Source: DASSFZ01 sp035283185 (lineage in GTDB: Bacteria > Chloroflexota > Anaerolineae > Fen-1058). Taken from it: a stretch of DNA of 64,000 bases. The DNA is taken from NCBI GenBank assembly GCA_035283185.1, contig DATEUJ010000243.1, positions 23,237 through 87,236 on the forward strand. The letters are read 5' to 3'. Under the pieces are notes generated by a model. It did no database searches and had not been told where the DNA came from. It saw only the letters and a list, made by a program, of their open reading frames with translations. A program made the translations under genes and the position numbers. Positions 17,936-27,249 of the stretch are shown piece after piece. Each line of letters opens with the position of its first letter. Positions within the stretch are counted from its first letter, which is position 1.

Positions 17936-19075
17936 CTATCCTGCTGTTTTCAACCTCGCAGCGACCGGCCTCAGCGCCATATCAATCACCGCTTCCCATG
18001 CGAATCGCTTCTGGTTCTGCCGAATGTTATGCCTAAACTCGGCTGCCCGGCCCTCGTGAAAAAATCGTACGATCGCCCGGCTCAGACTCTCCACATCGCC
18101 TGCCTCCACCAGGAATCCCGTCTGGCCATCATCGACGGCCTCCGCCATGCTGCCTGTCTTAGTCGCGACCACCGGGACACCGAAGCCAAACGCCAGCTGC
18201 AACACAGCGCTGCCAGTAGCCTCACGATAAGGCAACACCACCAGGTCGGCTGCGGCAAAAAACATCGCCATCTCGTCGTTAGATACGTAACGATCAAAGA
18301 ATCGCACACGCGAACCCAACCCCAGTCCTTTCACTCGATCGTGGTAGGACTCTACCTCCCCCCAGATTTCACCGACGACTAACAAGGTCACATCCAATTC
18401 GGCCAGCACAGCCGGCAAAGCATCCAACAGGTCCATCAGACCCTTGTACGGCCGCACGAACCCGAAGAACAGCAGCACCTGGCCGTCGACGCCCACCCTA
18501 GCACGGGCATGCTCTCTAGACCAACCAGCCGATCGAACATCTGCGTAACTGGGAAAGGGCGCTACTTCAACCGCGCAGCCCGGCAACAACGCCTCTGCTT
18601 GAGTTCGATCAACGATGCTATGCACGATCAATCGATCGGCCCGGCTCAATGCCATGCGGACCAGGCTTGTATCCAGGCGGCTGCGTTCGTGCGGCAGCAC
18701 ATTGTGACACACCATGATGACCCGGATACCCAGGTGCCGCGCACGACTGGCCAGCCACGCCGTCATCGGCGCCATGAATGGCACCCACCACTGTATCACC
18801 ACGACGTCCGGCCGCCAGGCCAGCCAGTCCCGCCATACCTGCCACCAAGTCGGCGGCCACCATGGGATCAGCCAGCGCCGCGCCTCGACTTCTACCAGCG
18901 GAGATGGGCTGGGGTCCAGTTGGCTGCGACCGGGGAACAGCCAGCCCGGATACTGTTCCCGAAAGCCATAGGCGCGGGACGTGTGGCACTGGTTCAAATG
19001 GAACGCGAGCAACGACGTGTAGTGAGCGATGCCACCGCGATGAGGATAGGTCGGGCCAACGAGCGCAACCTTCAC
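17936..19075 (-). CDS. Glycosyltransferase family 4
   Basis: The GTG at 19075 follows GAGG by five bases and gives 379 residues beginning KVALVGPTYPHRGGIAHYTS, the N-terminal GT4 strand. The donor half includes LLFFGFVRPYKGLMDLLDAL, LLVVGEIWGE, RFFDRYVSNDEMAMFFAAADLVVLPYREATGS and GVPVVATKTGSMAEAVDDG. PYREATGS...LAFGFGVPV replaces the standard EX7E sequence, as in several mannosyltransferase-like GT4 enzymes. A degenerate copy of its 5' region lies immediately upstream (19317-19580). Confidence 0.87.
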   Translation of the reverse strand: MKVALVGPTYPHRGGIAHYTSLLAFHLNQCHTSRAYGFREQYPGWLFPGRSQLDPSPSPLVEVEARRWLIPWWPPTWWQVWRDWLAWRPDVVVIQWWVPFMAPMTAWLASRARHLGIRVIMVCHNVLPHERSRLDTSLVRMALSRADRLIVHSIVDRTQAEALLPGCAVEVAPFPSYADVRSAGWSREHARARVGVDGQVLLFFGFVRPYKGLMDLLDALPAVLAELDVTLLVVGEIWGEVESYHDRVKGLGLGSRVRFFDRYVSNDEMAMFFAAADLVVLPYREATGSAVLQLAFGFGVPVVATKTGSMAEAVDDGQTGFLVEAGDVESLSRAIVRFFHEGRAAEFRHNIRQNQKRFAWEAVIDMALRPVAARLKTAG

Positions 19076-19150
19076 GATTACCTCACATGACACAGCCAAC
19101 CGCTCGCCAGAAAAACGACCGGACTTAGGCAAGAGTCAACACTGGCGTTG

Positions 19151-19208
19151 GTAGTCGCGACTTTAGTCGCGAAAACCGCTGTATCTGGGCGACTGAAGTC
19201 GCGACTAC
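19151..19208. repeat. 58-bp palindromic repeat with 20-bp arms
   Basis: Arms 19151-19170 and 19189-19208 are complementary with one mismatch and enclose an 18-base loop. The core GTCGCGACT appears in both arms. The element lies between the intact GT4 gene and its degenerate copy, so it may mark a recombination point. It looks like a dispersed extragenic palindromic element. Confidence 0.7.
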
Positions 19209-19316
19209 AGCCCACGCCAATCATGCTTGCAGGTACGCTGTGCACGACGGGCGATTATAAAGTCGAGCGGGAAGACTGTCAACGCGCGGGAGTGCGTGGC
19301 ACAAGCTTTCTTGTGT

Positions 19317-19580
19317 GACCACGATCCCGACTCGAACATGCCTGCCCGGCCAGCCACGCCGTCATCGACGCTATGAATGGCACCCACGGCTGAATCCGCA
19401 CGATGTCCGGCCGCCACATCGCCGAATCTCAGCATATAACCTGCCAACTGGGGAGCCACCACGGGATCAGCCAGTGCTGCGCCTCGATCTCGACCAACGG
19501 CGACGGACTCGGATCGAACTGGCTGCGTCTGGGGAGTATCCAGGAAGGATCCTGCAGGTGCATCGCGCATTGACTTCGAT
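19317..19580 (-). pseudogene. Degenerate partial copy of the adjacent GT4 gene (5' part)
   Basis: The DNA is clearly similar to 18740-18970 of the neighbouring GT4 gene. The translated copy retains RSQFDPSPSPLVEIEAQHWL, matching RSQLDPSPSPLVEVEARRWL in the intact protein, then IPWWLPSWQ. The reading frame then shifts; homology continues in another frame through positions matching WRPDVVVIQWWVPF and AWLASRA, and fades near 19317. The first about 40 codons and the whole donor domain are missing. It is a partial tandem duplication, now broken. Confidence 0.75.
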
Positions 19581-19642
19581 CTGGGAAACCAACGTGCGCT
19601 CCGTATGAATAGTCACCGATGCAACGGAATGGAACCATCCGC

Positions 19643-21157
19643 CTATCTGGGTGCCGCACAGTCGAACAGATAACCCATGGCGCGGGTGGATGTGACGGCG
19701 TCGATCTGCCGGCACTTTGCATTGAGCAGGCTTAACAAGATGGAGTCCTCGCCGGGGTAAACGTGAGTCATCAAAAGCCAGGCACGAGGCTTGCCGCCCA
19801 CGATCGTCCACAGCCCGGTCTGCTGTTCTTCGGCAGGCAAGCCACGACTCCATGTTTCAACGACAGCCACTTTAGAAAGCTGGTCACTGGCATAAGCCTC
19901 AAAAGCCGGCCTGCCGCCATAATAGACGTAAACTGTATCATCGGGCAGGTAACGCGCCTCGACATATCGCACAACATCGCCGAATAACTCCGTCTCTGGG
20001 AAGGGCTTCCCGGAGAGAACGGGAAGCTGCGCAATGAGCAAGCCGATCAGAATGGCTGCCAGACCCATCGAGATGGGCCTGAGAGTACGGGACACCCAGC
20101 TCCATCCGGGCAAGAGAATGCCGGAGCAGACAGGCAGGACGCAGAGGGGAAAAGCCAACCACATATAGCGATGCGCATATACCAGAAATCCGAATCCCGC
20201 AGCGACATAAGCTACGATCAGGCTCGTGATCAGATAAGCGACTATCCGGCGCCCTGGAGTAGTGCGCAGGCCGATCACTACCCCGACTGCCAGCAGCGTG
20301 ATCGTCAACCACTGAAGCGGCGTCGGATCAGGACCCCAGAACAGGAAGCGCAGCACCTCAACCGTTTGGAACGACCATCCTCGCAGTTCGCTGATCAACG
20401 AGATCGACCCGCCGAACCGGACCGGTGCAAAATCGGCCCGCAGTCTGGCTTTTTGGGGTAACGCATAAGACCACAATAGCCCAAGACCAATCAGTCCCAG
20501 CACACACAACCCGGCTACCCAGTAAACGAGCGGGCGACGCATATCTTTCCAAGCATATTGGAGCAGATAGATCGTTCCCACCAGCGCGAGCGCGATGCTA
20601 TACAGCGCCAACGCATAATGCGTCACCATCGCGGCGGCTACTGCAACCACGAAAGGCAACAAACGCCCGAGCGACGGCCGCCTAATATACCGCTCAAGCA
20701 ACAGCGGGCATAACGCCGCCAAGAGCGAGACAAGCGCATACTGATTGACTTCCTGCCCGTAGTAGACCGACCGGGGTGCTACTGCGACGAGCAGCGCACT
20801 AAGCAAACCGACGCCGGAGGAAAAAGCAAGACGCCCCAGCACATACGTGACGGCAACGGCCATGACGCTGAAAAGAATCGGGAGCATCTGCAAATAGAAG
20901 TCGCCCCGCCCATTTTGCATCCACAGGTTCAATATCAGGCTAAACAGCGGCGGATCGTGTGTCATCGCCCGGTCGGCGGCTATCACGTCCTGAATCGGGC
21001 GATTGGCAACGTTGAACTCAATGGCCTCGTCGAACCAGAGATTGTCGCCGCGCATCTCGATCAGACGCGCAGTGAACGCAAGCCACAAGATCGTTAAGAG
21101 TAATCCCCAATGGTAAAAACGGCGAAATTTACTGGAAGCTACTTGTATGGCGTTCAT
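19643..21157 (-). CDS. GT-C membrane glycosyltransferase (PMT/GT39-like)
   Basis: The 504-residue polytopic protein has a first helix followed by EMRGDNLWFDEAIEFNVAN, the (F/Y)DE motif of the GT39/PMT_2 group. HDPPLFSLILNLW and APRSVYYGQEVNQYALV follow, both typical of dolichyl/undecaprenyl-phosphate-sugar-dependent transferases. About 11 membrane spans precede a soluble C-terminal tail of about 110 residues. It is flanked on both sides by truncated GT4 pieces (19317-19580 and 21129-21587), suggesting it arrived or survived at a recombination junction. Confidence 0.78.
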   Translation of the reverse strand: MNAIQVASSKFRRFYHWGLLLTILWLAFTARLIEMRGDNLWFDEAIEFNVANRPIQDVIAADRAMTHDPPLFSLILNLWMQNGRGDFYLQMLPILFSVMAVAVTYVLGRLAFSSGVGLLSALLVAVAPRSVYYGQEVNQYALVSLLAALCPLLLERYIRRPSLGRLLPFVVAVAAAMVTHYALALYSIALALVGTIYLLQYAWKDMRRPLVYWVAGLCVLGLIGLGLLWSYALPQKARLRADFAPVRFGGSISLISELRGWSFQTVEVLRFLFWGPDPTPLQWLTITLLAVGVVIGLRTTPGRRIVAYLITSLIVAYVAAGFGFLVYAHRYMWLAFPLCVLPVCSGILLPGWSWVSRTLRPISMGLAAILIGLLIAQLPVLSGKPFPETELFGDVVRYVEARYLPDDTVYVYYGGRPAFEAYASDQLSKVAVVETWSRGLPAEEQQTGLWTIVGGKPRAWLLMTHVYPGEDSILLSLLNAKCRQIDAVTSTRAMGYLFDCAAPR

Positions 21158-21587
21158 CAGGCGTGGAGATAAGATACAACGCGAGGACCGCGGGCAAATG
21201 ATTGATCATGACATCGCTGACTTGTGCCTCAACACAATCGATCCGCGGCCTGACACCTGTCGCCACTTCCGTCAACGCCTGCGCCCAGGCATCGACATCG
21301 CCGGCTTTCACACGCCAGCCGGTTCGACCGTCCTCGACCAGTTCGGGAAGTGCGCCCAGGTCCGACGCTATCACCGGCACGCCTGCCGCGAACGCTTCTA
21401 GAATCGTCAACGGCTGATTCTCATACCAGAGCGACGGCACCGCCACCAAACCAATCTCGGCTAGCGTCAAACACAGCTCTGGCCAAGTCAACTTTCCCGC
21501 AAAACGGACAAGCAGGGATTGAGCCAGTGAATGCAACTGCCGGCTGCTGAATCCACCGAGTCGGCCGGTGCGAACGAGCCTTAGCGA
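21129..21587 (-). pseudogene. GT4 C-terminal (donor-domain) fragment
   Basis: Only the donor-binding half is present: FAGKL, LVAVPSLWYENQPLTILEAF with the second conserved Glu, AAGVPVIASDLGALPEL, then VEDGRTGWRVKAGDVDAW and a divergent tail. The frame stays open upstream to about 21587 (LRLVRTGRL), where it meets the 3' end of the next GT4 gene. No start with an acceptor domain exists. A TTG at 21536 could start a 135-residue product, but a lone donor domain would lack an acceptor site. It overlaps the start of the GT-C gene by 29 bases. Confidence 0.7.
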
Positions 21588-22858
21588 TTTGTCCCACGAT
21601 CCCTATTCGCTAACAAAGCCTGATATATCTCGACGATTTGTTGAGCATGTTGTCGCATGGTGAGGGTCGGACGGATGTTAGCCCTAAGCGCCGCCAGTTG
21701 TTGTGGCTGCTCGATCAATTCTCGTAATACCCTTGCTAAATCAGCGCTGTCTCCAGTGATGAAAAGCCGTCCGGTTATGTCATCTTGTACTTTCTCGGCA
21801 AGCGCGCCCAGCCGACTGGCTACTACCGGCACATTTAGACCATAGGCCTCTTGGATCACCAAAGGCGAGTTTTCATACCACAATGATGGGACTACTAGAC
21901 AGTCCATTTGGCGCAAAGCAGCGCCAACGTACTGGTGCGGAAGCAAGCCACCAAAACGGACGTGAGGATGATGGGCAGCCGTCTTCACCTGGCGCGCATA
22001 TTCAGGGAAAGAGTCTTCGTTGCCGTAAATAGTCAGCGCAGCATTAGCCGGAAGTTGGTTGAAGGCTTCTATCAGCACATGCACGCCTTTTTGCCAGACC
22101 AGTGAGCCTAAGAAACCGAAATGAGGCCGAGCGGGCGGCGCTGGCAGATCGATATCCGATGTCCTGGCCAGTCGATCGGAGTCCAAGCCGTTTTCGATGA
22201 CGACAATCCGCTCAGCCGGGAAGCCATGTCTGATATACTCCTGTCGGAGAAAATCGCTAGGAGCGAGGAACCTATCCGCCTGTTCGGTTAAGCGACGCAA
22301 ATAAGCATTGCGGTAAGAAAAGGGCAAGGCCACCAGAGGACGCAGTGCTTTGAGCCAGTTCAAGTCGGCGCGCGCCGTGGCACAGTCGACACAGTTCCAA
22401 CCTCCGCGCGGCCCACCACAGGTTTGATGGTTGGGTCGCACGAGCTGGCTGTTGGCGCAGAAATACCAGTAGTCGTGCAGGGTGACCACGCGTGGCCGGC
22501 CCGCCGCCAGTTCAATCAGTTGGGCTGACACCCCCTGCACGTGCTGAAAATGCACGACCTCTGGCTGCACCTCGGCCAGAAACTGCTGAAATGCCGCCTC
22601 GATAGCGATGTCACGGAAAGTATGCCAGAACTGCTGGATAGGTCCTTCTGTGGCACGCCCACTCGATGATGGGACCCGCCATAGATGGACGCCATCTCGC
22701 TCAATGCGGGCCTCCGACGGAGGCAGATCGGCAAGCGGGTAAAAGACGTGCACGTTGTGCCCTGCGGCTGCCAGCGATCGAGCTAAGCCCCAGCTATAGA
22801 TCTCAGTTCCGCCAACACTCTCGGGCGGAAATTTATGAACAGTGAATGCGATGCGCAA
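21581..22858 (-). CDS. Glycosyltransferase family 4
   Basis: The 425-residue enzyme begins at a TTG (22858) supported by GGTGGAGG seven bases upstream. The N-terminal half has PPESVGGTEIYSWGLARSLA and the cysteine-containing TLHDYWYFCANSQL...CGGPRGGWNCVDCA, a feature of a GT4 subgroup. The donor half shows HFGFLGSLVWQKGVHVLIEAF, VVPSLWYENSPLVIQEAYGLN and VPVVASRLGALAEKV. Activity: transfer from an NDP-sugar to a lipid-linked glycan (family knowledge). Confidence 0.9.
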   Translation of the reverse strand: MRIAFTVHKFPPESVGGTEIYSWGLARSLAAAGHNVHVFYPLADLPPSEARIERDGVHLWRVPSSSGRATEGPIQQFWHTFRDIAIEAAFQQFLAEVQPEVVHFQHVQGVSAQLIELAAGRPRVVTLHDYWYFCANSQLVRPNHQTCGGPRGGWNCVDCATARADLNWLKALRPLVALPFSYRNAYLRRLTEQADRFLAPSDFLRQEYIRHGFPAERIVVIENGLDSDRLARTSDIDLPAPPARPHFGFLGSLVWQKGVHVLIEAFNQLPANAALTIYGNEDSFPEYARQVKTAAHHPHVRFGGLLPHQYVGAALRQMDCLVVPSLWYENSPLVIQEAYGLNVPVVASRLGALAEKVQDDITGRLFITGDSADLARVLRELIEQPQQLAALRANIRPTLTMRQHAQQIVEIYQALLANRDRGTNR

Positions 22859-22902
22859 TGGAAGGCCTCCACCTAAACACGGAATCCTCGCAGAATCCTC
22901 AT

Positions 22903-24162
22903 CTACTGATGCGTTCGCATCACATCTTCATACACCGCAAGTGTCCTGGCATAAATCATGTCCCACACATAGCGTTCGAAAAGCTTGCGGCGACCTGCCT
23001 GCCCCATGATCTGGGCGCGTTCACGATTTGTGATGAGCTCGCACAGCCGCGACGCCAACGCTGCCGGATCATCAAACGGCACGAGGTAGCCGTCAACGCC
23101 ATCGGTAATGACGTCCGCCGCCCCACCCGCCTGCGTGCCGATCACCGGCTTGGCATACGCCCACGCCTCGAGATACACGATCCCGAACGATTCCGCTCGT
23201 GAGGGCACGGCGATCACAACCGCAGCCGCGAGCAGGTCGTGCTTGTACGCATCGCTGATCGGTCCAAGTATCCGCAGGCGCGGATCGGCCGGCTGCGTCC
23301 GAATGAAGCGCGCAAAGTCAGGCATCACCGGCCCAGCGATCACGCACTCGGAATCGACGCCGGCTTCCCAAAGTTGCCACATAGCCCGCACCAGTGCTGT
23401 CGCGCCCTTGTCATGTGTAACACGCCCAACGAAGGCGACTATGGGGCCGCGCAGGCTGTGTCGCTTGTGGAAGCGTTCGGCGTCTCCACCGGCCACTTGC
23501 GCCGGATCGATCCCGATACCTACCTCGGCGAGACGCGATCGATCTACGCCGAGCGCTTCAATGGCCTGTGACTCAGTCGGCGTCTGCACGATGACACGTT
23601 CGCTGCCGAGCAGCGCCGTCCGCTGGTGGCTCATCGTATAGTTGCGGCTTACACGCCGGTGCCCAGGCTCGCCTGTGTGCATGAATGGCGTCACCACGTA
23701 TGGATACGCACGAGCGCGAGCGAACTCGTATGCATCGACCAGGCACGATTCCCATGAAAGGTTGAAGCCGTGCACGAGGTCGAACTCGCCCGGCAGGCGC
23801 TCCAGCGCCGACTTGAAACCCGAAACACGCGGCATCCACCCGCCAATGGTACGGACAAACCTTTGAAGCTTCAAAGGATCGAAGATGCGGATTGCAAGCC
23901 CGCGCGCGACGTATAACCCGAGCCGCCCAAGCCGGAATGGCTTCACCGGAGCGCGAATAACACGCACACCATTGATCATCGTGTCGACCTCGTCGACACG
24001 TGCAGCCTGCGCACTCCAAAAGCGCTCTGCAGTGGCCGCATCGGTTGTGATGACGGTAGCGTCGTGACCATCCTTGACAATGCGCTCCGAAAGAGCCTGC
24101 GCTACCTGCTCGCCGCCGCCCAGGCTCGGCCAATACAGCGGCGTGACGTGAAGGACCCGCAT
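22903..24162 (-). CDS. Glycosyltransferase family 4
   Basis: From the ATG at 24162 (GGTGA upstream; a GTG two codons earlier is an alternative) the 419-residue enzyme shows LHVTPLYWPSLGGGEQVAQAL, LVHGFNLSWESCL, PIVAFVGRVTHDKGATALVRAM, CVIAGPVMPDF, VIAVPSRAESFGIVYLEAWA and KPVIGTQAGGAADVITDG: the full GT-B order with EX7E residues ESFGIVYLE. It resembles archaeal/bacterial mannosyl- or glucosyl-transferases. It lies downstream of the coiled-coil protein gene within the same run. Confidence 0.9.
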   Translation of the reverse strand: MRVLHVTPLYWPSLGGGEQVAQALSERIVKDGHDATVITTDAATAERFWSAQAARVDEVDTMINGVRVIRAPVKPFRLGRLGLYVARGLAIRIFDPLKLQRFVRTIGGWMPRVSGFKSALERLPGEFDLVHGFNLSWESCLVDAYEFARARAYPYVVTPFMHTGEPGHRRVSRNYTMSHQRTALLGSERVIVQTPTESQAIEALGVDRSRLAEVGIGIDPAQVAGGDAERFHKRHSLRGPIVAFVGRVTHDKGATALVRAMWQLWEAGVDSECVIAGPVMPDFARFIRTQPADPRLRILGPISDAYKHDLLAAAVVIAVPSRAESFGIVYLEAWAYAKPVIGTQAGGAADVITDGVDGYLVPFDDPAALASRLCELITNRERAQIMGQAGRRKLFERYVWDMIYARTLAVYEDVMRTHQ

Positions 24163-24238
24163 CTTCACCAATCAACCGCCGTTGCCCAACCGGCCAACGG
24201 TGCGCAGAATGCTGCCAAGGGATATAGGAACCCGTGCG

Positions 24239-24919
24239 TCATGAGTTGGTCCGGTCAGGCGCGGCCAGCTTAGCTTGCGCCGAGGCCACACGCACGCTTA
24301 GTGAGTCAGTTAATTCTTGCTGATGCTGGCACAGTCGAGTCAAGTGCAAGAGATGATCGCCGTAAACTCGATTGATCGACGCCTGCTGTTGCGCCAGGCG
24401 ATGAACGTAAAACAAGGCCACACTGTGAAGCGCGATGCGGGCACGCCGAATGAACCCCCCGATGAGCGGCACGGCCGTGGGCCGCACATCCAGCTTGACA
24501 TGCAGCGCCTCCGGCTGCATCGCCTCGACAATATCATCCACCGCAGTATCCATCATACCATCAGAAGAATTCTCGCCCGAGGGAGTATCCGGCCCAGAAG
24601 GCGGATCGATGAGCAGGCTCGACGCTAGCGCCCGCTGCAAGACTCGGCTGGTGCGTTGCGCCTCGAGCTGCGCGCTGCAAGCCGCCGTCGTCACTTCTTC
24701 CAAGAGCGTGATCAGCATGTCGTTGATTTGGAACTGGCGGCTGGCAATCTCGCGCAAGTCGGCGGCCTTTCCGTCAGGTCCAAAAACCTCGCGGCGCGTC
24801 TTACTATGAAACTTCTTGACGGCGTGAATCGCCTGTCTTAGATCTTGCCGGACGACCAAACCCTGGGCGATCTCAAACTCAATATCGCGGATGACGTCTT
24901 GCGCAGTGACGTGGCTCAT
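24239..24919 (-). CDS. Coiled-coil protein with basic amphipathic segment, no known family
   Basis: The 226-residue soluble protein has no enzyme motif. Residues about 10-95 are helical and charged. Residues about 95-135 are a Gly/Ser/Pro/Asp linker. Residues about 148-175 (VPLIGGFIRRARIALHSVA, then FYVHRLAQQQASINRV) form a basic amphipathic stretch followed by a Gln-rich coiled coil to the end. The same pattern recurs in the C-terminus of the protein at 27236-28555, in 51352-51852 and in the 1553-residue protein. It overlaps the upstream GT2-GT4 gene by four bases, so the two proteins are probably made in equal amounts. A scaffold or membrane tether for the glycosyltransferases is an inference. 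Confidence 0.7.
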   Translation of the reverse strand: MSHVTAQDVIRDIEFEIAQGLVVRQDLRQAIHAVKKFHSKTRREVFGPDGKAADLREIASRQFQINDMLITLLEEVTTAACSAQLEAQRTSRVLQRALASSLLIDPPSGPDTPSGENSSDGMMDTAVDDIVEAMQPEALHVKLDVRPTAVPLIGGFIRRARIALHSVALFYVHRLAQQQASINRVYGDHLLHLTRLCQHQQELTDSLSVRVASAQAKLAAPDRTNS

Positions 24920-27249
24920 GCGAAGTGCTCCTGTTCCGAATCGGCGCGCCCCTCGCTCTCGGCGTTGAACCCGGCGATGGCCGCACGGTACGCCTGTGCG
25001 AAGGAGCGCGCCATGTGAATATGGGTGAATTGATCCAGCAGCCGCTGTCTCCCGGCCAGTCCCATTTCCCGCAGCCGAGACGGCGAAGTGAGCAGTGACA
25101 CGATCGCCTCAGTCAGTGCGAGGGGAGCTTCCGGCTCGACGAGCAGCCCGGACACGCCATGATCGACTACTTCCGGAATTCCACCGGCGCGGCAGCCGAT
25201 CACGGGTTTGGCGTAGTTCATCGCTTCGAGATAGATTAAACCGAAGGACTCATACAATGATGGCGCCACGAACAAGTCGCACGACTGATACAGCGCACGG
25301 AGCTGCCCTTCGTCGACGGATCCGGTGAACGTCACGCATGATGCCGCGTCTGGATAGCGTTTGGAGAAATACGTTGGATAATCCATGCCCGTCTTGAGCT
25401 GGAATCCATCGTGCCAGCTATTATCCGCGCCGGCGATGATGAAGCGCGCGTAGGAGACCTTCGCGCGCACGCGAGGAATGGCGTCCAGGAAATCGAGAAT
25501 GCCCTTGCGCTTCTCGAGACGGCCCACATACAAGACGGTCAAATCCTGTGAACGTCGAGTCGCGTCAAACGGGCGCGTCTCAGAATCGGGTACCGGCTCG
25601 ACACCGTGTGGCACGATCGTGTACGGCATCTCCACAATCGACACGCCGTAGACGTCCTGCGCCGCCTGCAACGTCGCGCGGGAATTGGGCGCGAGATAAT
25701 CGGCTCGCGCCACAAACGCCGCTTCCATCTCACCCGTCAGACGTGTATCGGGGTCGCGATTGCCCTGAAGAGTGGCGATCTGGCGCACGGCTGTCTGCAA
25801 TCGCAGCACGACTGGAACGGCGCGGCTGATGCATGTCACCAGACCGTCGAGCTGCCACAACGGTGAATCGACGACCTGCACACCGTCATTCAGCATGAGC
25901 CGCCGCACCCGCTCGTATGCACGATGGCTGTGATTCAGGCTGTGATAGAGAATCGGGAAAGAGCGATACGGGTCGTAGCGCTCCAGCCGAGGTGCAATCT
26001 GATGCACGTATGCGCCGTCGTAAAAACTGACCTGATCTCGTTCGCCGCGCGTGATGACGTGCACCGCGTGGCCGCATGCGAAAAGCCCTCGTGCCATCAA
26101 GTTCGTATGGCGGCCCACGCCTTCCACCTGTGAGGGAGGGTAAGCACTGCTCAACAAGCAAATGCGCAGCGGCGCATTGGGCATCGAGATCGCCGGGCGA
26201 TAGCCCTCTATGGGATCAACCACCGGCTGTTGGGGTGAGTCCACATTCTGATACGCCTGGATCGGTCCCGTTGTCAGCTTAGCCGCTTCAAGTGCTGGCC
26301 GCGGGATAAGCCGACGCGGTCGCACCAAACCATGTATCGCGCCGCCAAGTGCGCTGCCGACCTCGTGAAAGCGCATGCGCCACATCTGGCACAAGGTCAG
26401 GCGCCTCTCACGCCACAATTGACCGCTCCAAAGCCAATGGCCGTGAGCGAGGTGCAGGCAGCGCAGTGCGATGGCGCGATACGCATCGCCGGCAGCCAGG
26501 CCATTCTTGATGCAGTAGTAGATCGCAGATTTCGTCTGTATCCACCATTTGCCATTGTAACTGAGCGCAACACGATTTCGGCTCGAGGCCGGAACATGAT
26601 ACATGATCGCTTCGGCGGCCGGGTGGACAATCCCACCTGCGTTGGACAGGCGCGATGCCACATCCGTATCATCGTACACCCACTCAAAAAACTCGTCGAA
26701 GCCACCGATCTCCAGCAGCCGCTGGCGCCGAAAGGCCATGTTGGTGCCCATCATCCGCCCGAGCCAGCGTCGACCTTTGCCAGGTGGCACGATGTCATCC
26801 AGCCACGAAGCCCGGACGTCAACCTGCTCGGCCAGCGACGAGGCAATCCCGATCCGGTGCTGGACAACCGGCGTACTGGGGTGAATCAGATACACAGCGC
26901 CACCGGTCGCGTCGAGTGTCTCATCGGCGAATAGCCGCGCCAGTTGCTCCAGCCAGCGATAACCCGGCACAGCGTCGTCGTCGACGAAGGCGACGATGTC
27001 GCCGTGCGCCGCCAGCAGCCCCACATTGCGCGACTGGCTTAGATTCGCGCCTGGGCAGCGAAGAATGCGGACGCGGCCATCATATTCCGACAGCATTTCA
27101 AGCGTGTCATCGCGAGTCGGGCCGACGACGACGATTACCTCAAAGTGCGGATAGGATTGATGCTCCAGGCTGCGAAGAAGTGTTCGGAGCGGGCCGGCCC
27201 GGTCAATTGTGTTGACGATCAAAGAGAAAGTTAATTCAGCGATAGTCAT
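24916..27249 (-). CDS. Bifunctional glycosyltransferase, GT2 then GT4
   Basis: The 777-residue protein carries two complete catalytic domains. The GT2 half (about 1-330) has FSLIVNTIDRAGPLRTLLRSL, VVVGPTRDDT, IVAFVDDDAVPG (acidic metal-binding motif) and TNMAFRRQRLLEIGGFDE. The GT4 half (about 363-765) has ICLLSSAYPPSQVEGVGRH, TVLYVGRLEKRKGILDFL, FVAPSLYESFGLIYLEAMN and KPVIGCRAGGIPEVVDHG. Fusions of this kind are expected to add two successive sugars. It overlaps the preceding gene by 14 bases and the following coiled-coil gene by four. Domain order is the reverse of the 733-residue protein at 47882-50083. Confidence 0.9.
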   Translation of the reverse strand: MTIAELTFSLIVNTIDRAGPLRTLLRSLEHQSYPHFEVIVVVGPTRDDTLEMLSEYDGRVRILRCPGANLSQSRNVGLLAAHGDIVAFVDDDAVPGYRWLEQLARLFADETLDATGGAVYLIHPSTPVVQHRIGIASSLAEQVDVRASWLDDIVPPGKGRRWLGRMMGTNMAFRRQRLLEIGGFDEFFEWVYDDTDVASRLSNAGGIVHPAAEAIMYHVPASSRNRVALSYNGKWWIQTKSAIYYCIKNGLAAGDAYRAIALRCLHLAHGHWLWSGQLWRERRLTLCQMWRMRFHEVGSALGGAIHGLVRPRRLIPRPALEAAKLTTGPIQAYQNVDSPQQPVVDPIEGYRPAISMPNAPLRICLLSSAYPPSQVEGVGRHTNLMARGLFACGHAVHVITRGERDQVSFYDGAYVHQIAPRLERYDPYRSFPILYHSLNHSHRAYERVRRLMLNDGVQVVDSPLWQLDGLVTCISRAVPVVLRLQTAVRQIATLQGNRDPDTRLTGEMEAAFVARADYLAPNSRATLQAAQDVYGVSIVEMPYTIVPHGVEPVPDSETRPFDATRRSQDLTVLYVGRLEKRKGILDFLDAIPRVRAKVSYARFIIAGADNSWHDGFQLKTGMDYPTYFSKRYPDAASCVTFTGSVDEGQLRALYQSCDLFVAPSLYESFGLIYLEAMNYAKPVIGCRAGGIPEVVDHGVSGLLVEPEAPLALTEAIVSLLTSPSRLREMGLAGRQRLLDQFTHIHMARSFAQAYRAAIAGFNAESEGRADSEQEHFA

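Noticed and set aside
19317..21587. A single GT4 gene split by insertion of the GT-C gene
   Set aside because: The C-terminal piece lies upstream and the N-terminal piece downstream in the direction of transcription, the reverse of what an insertion would give.
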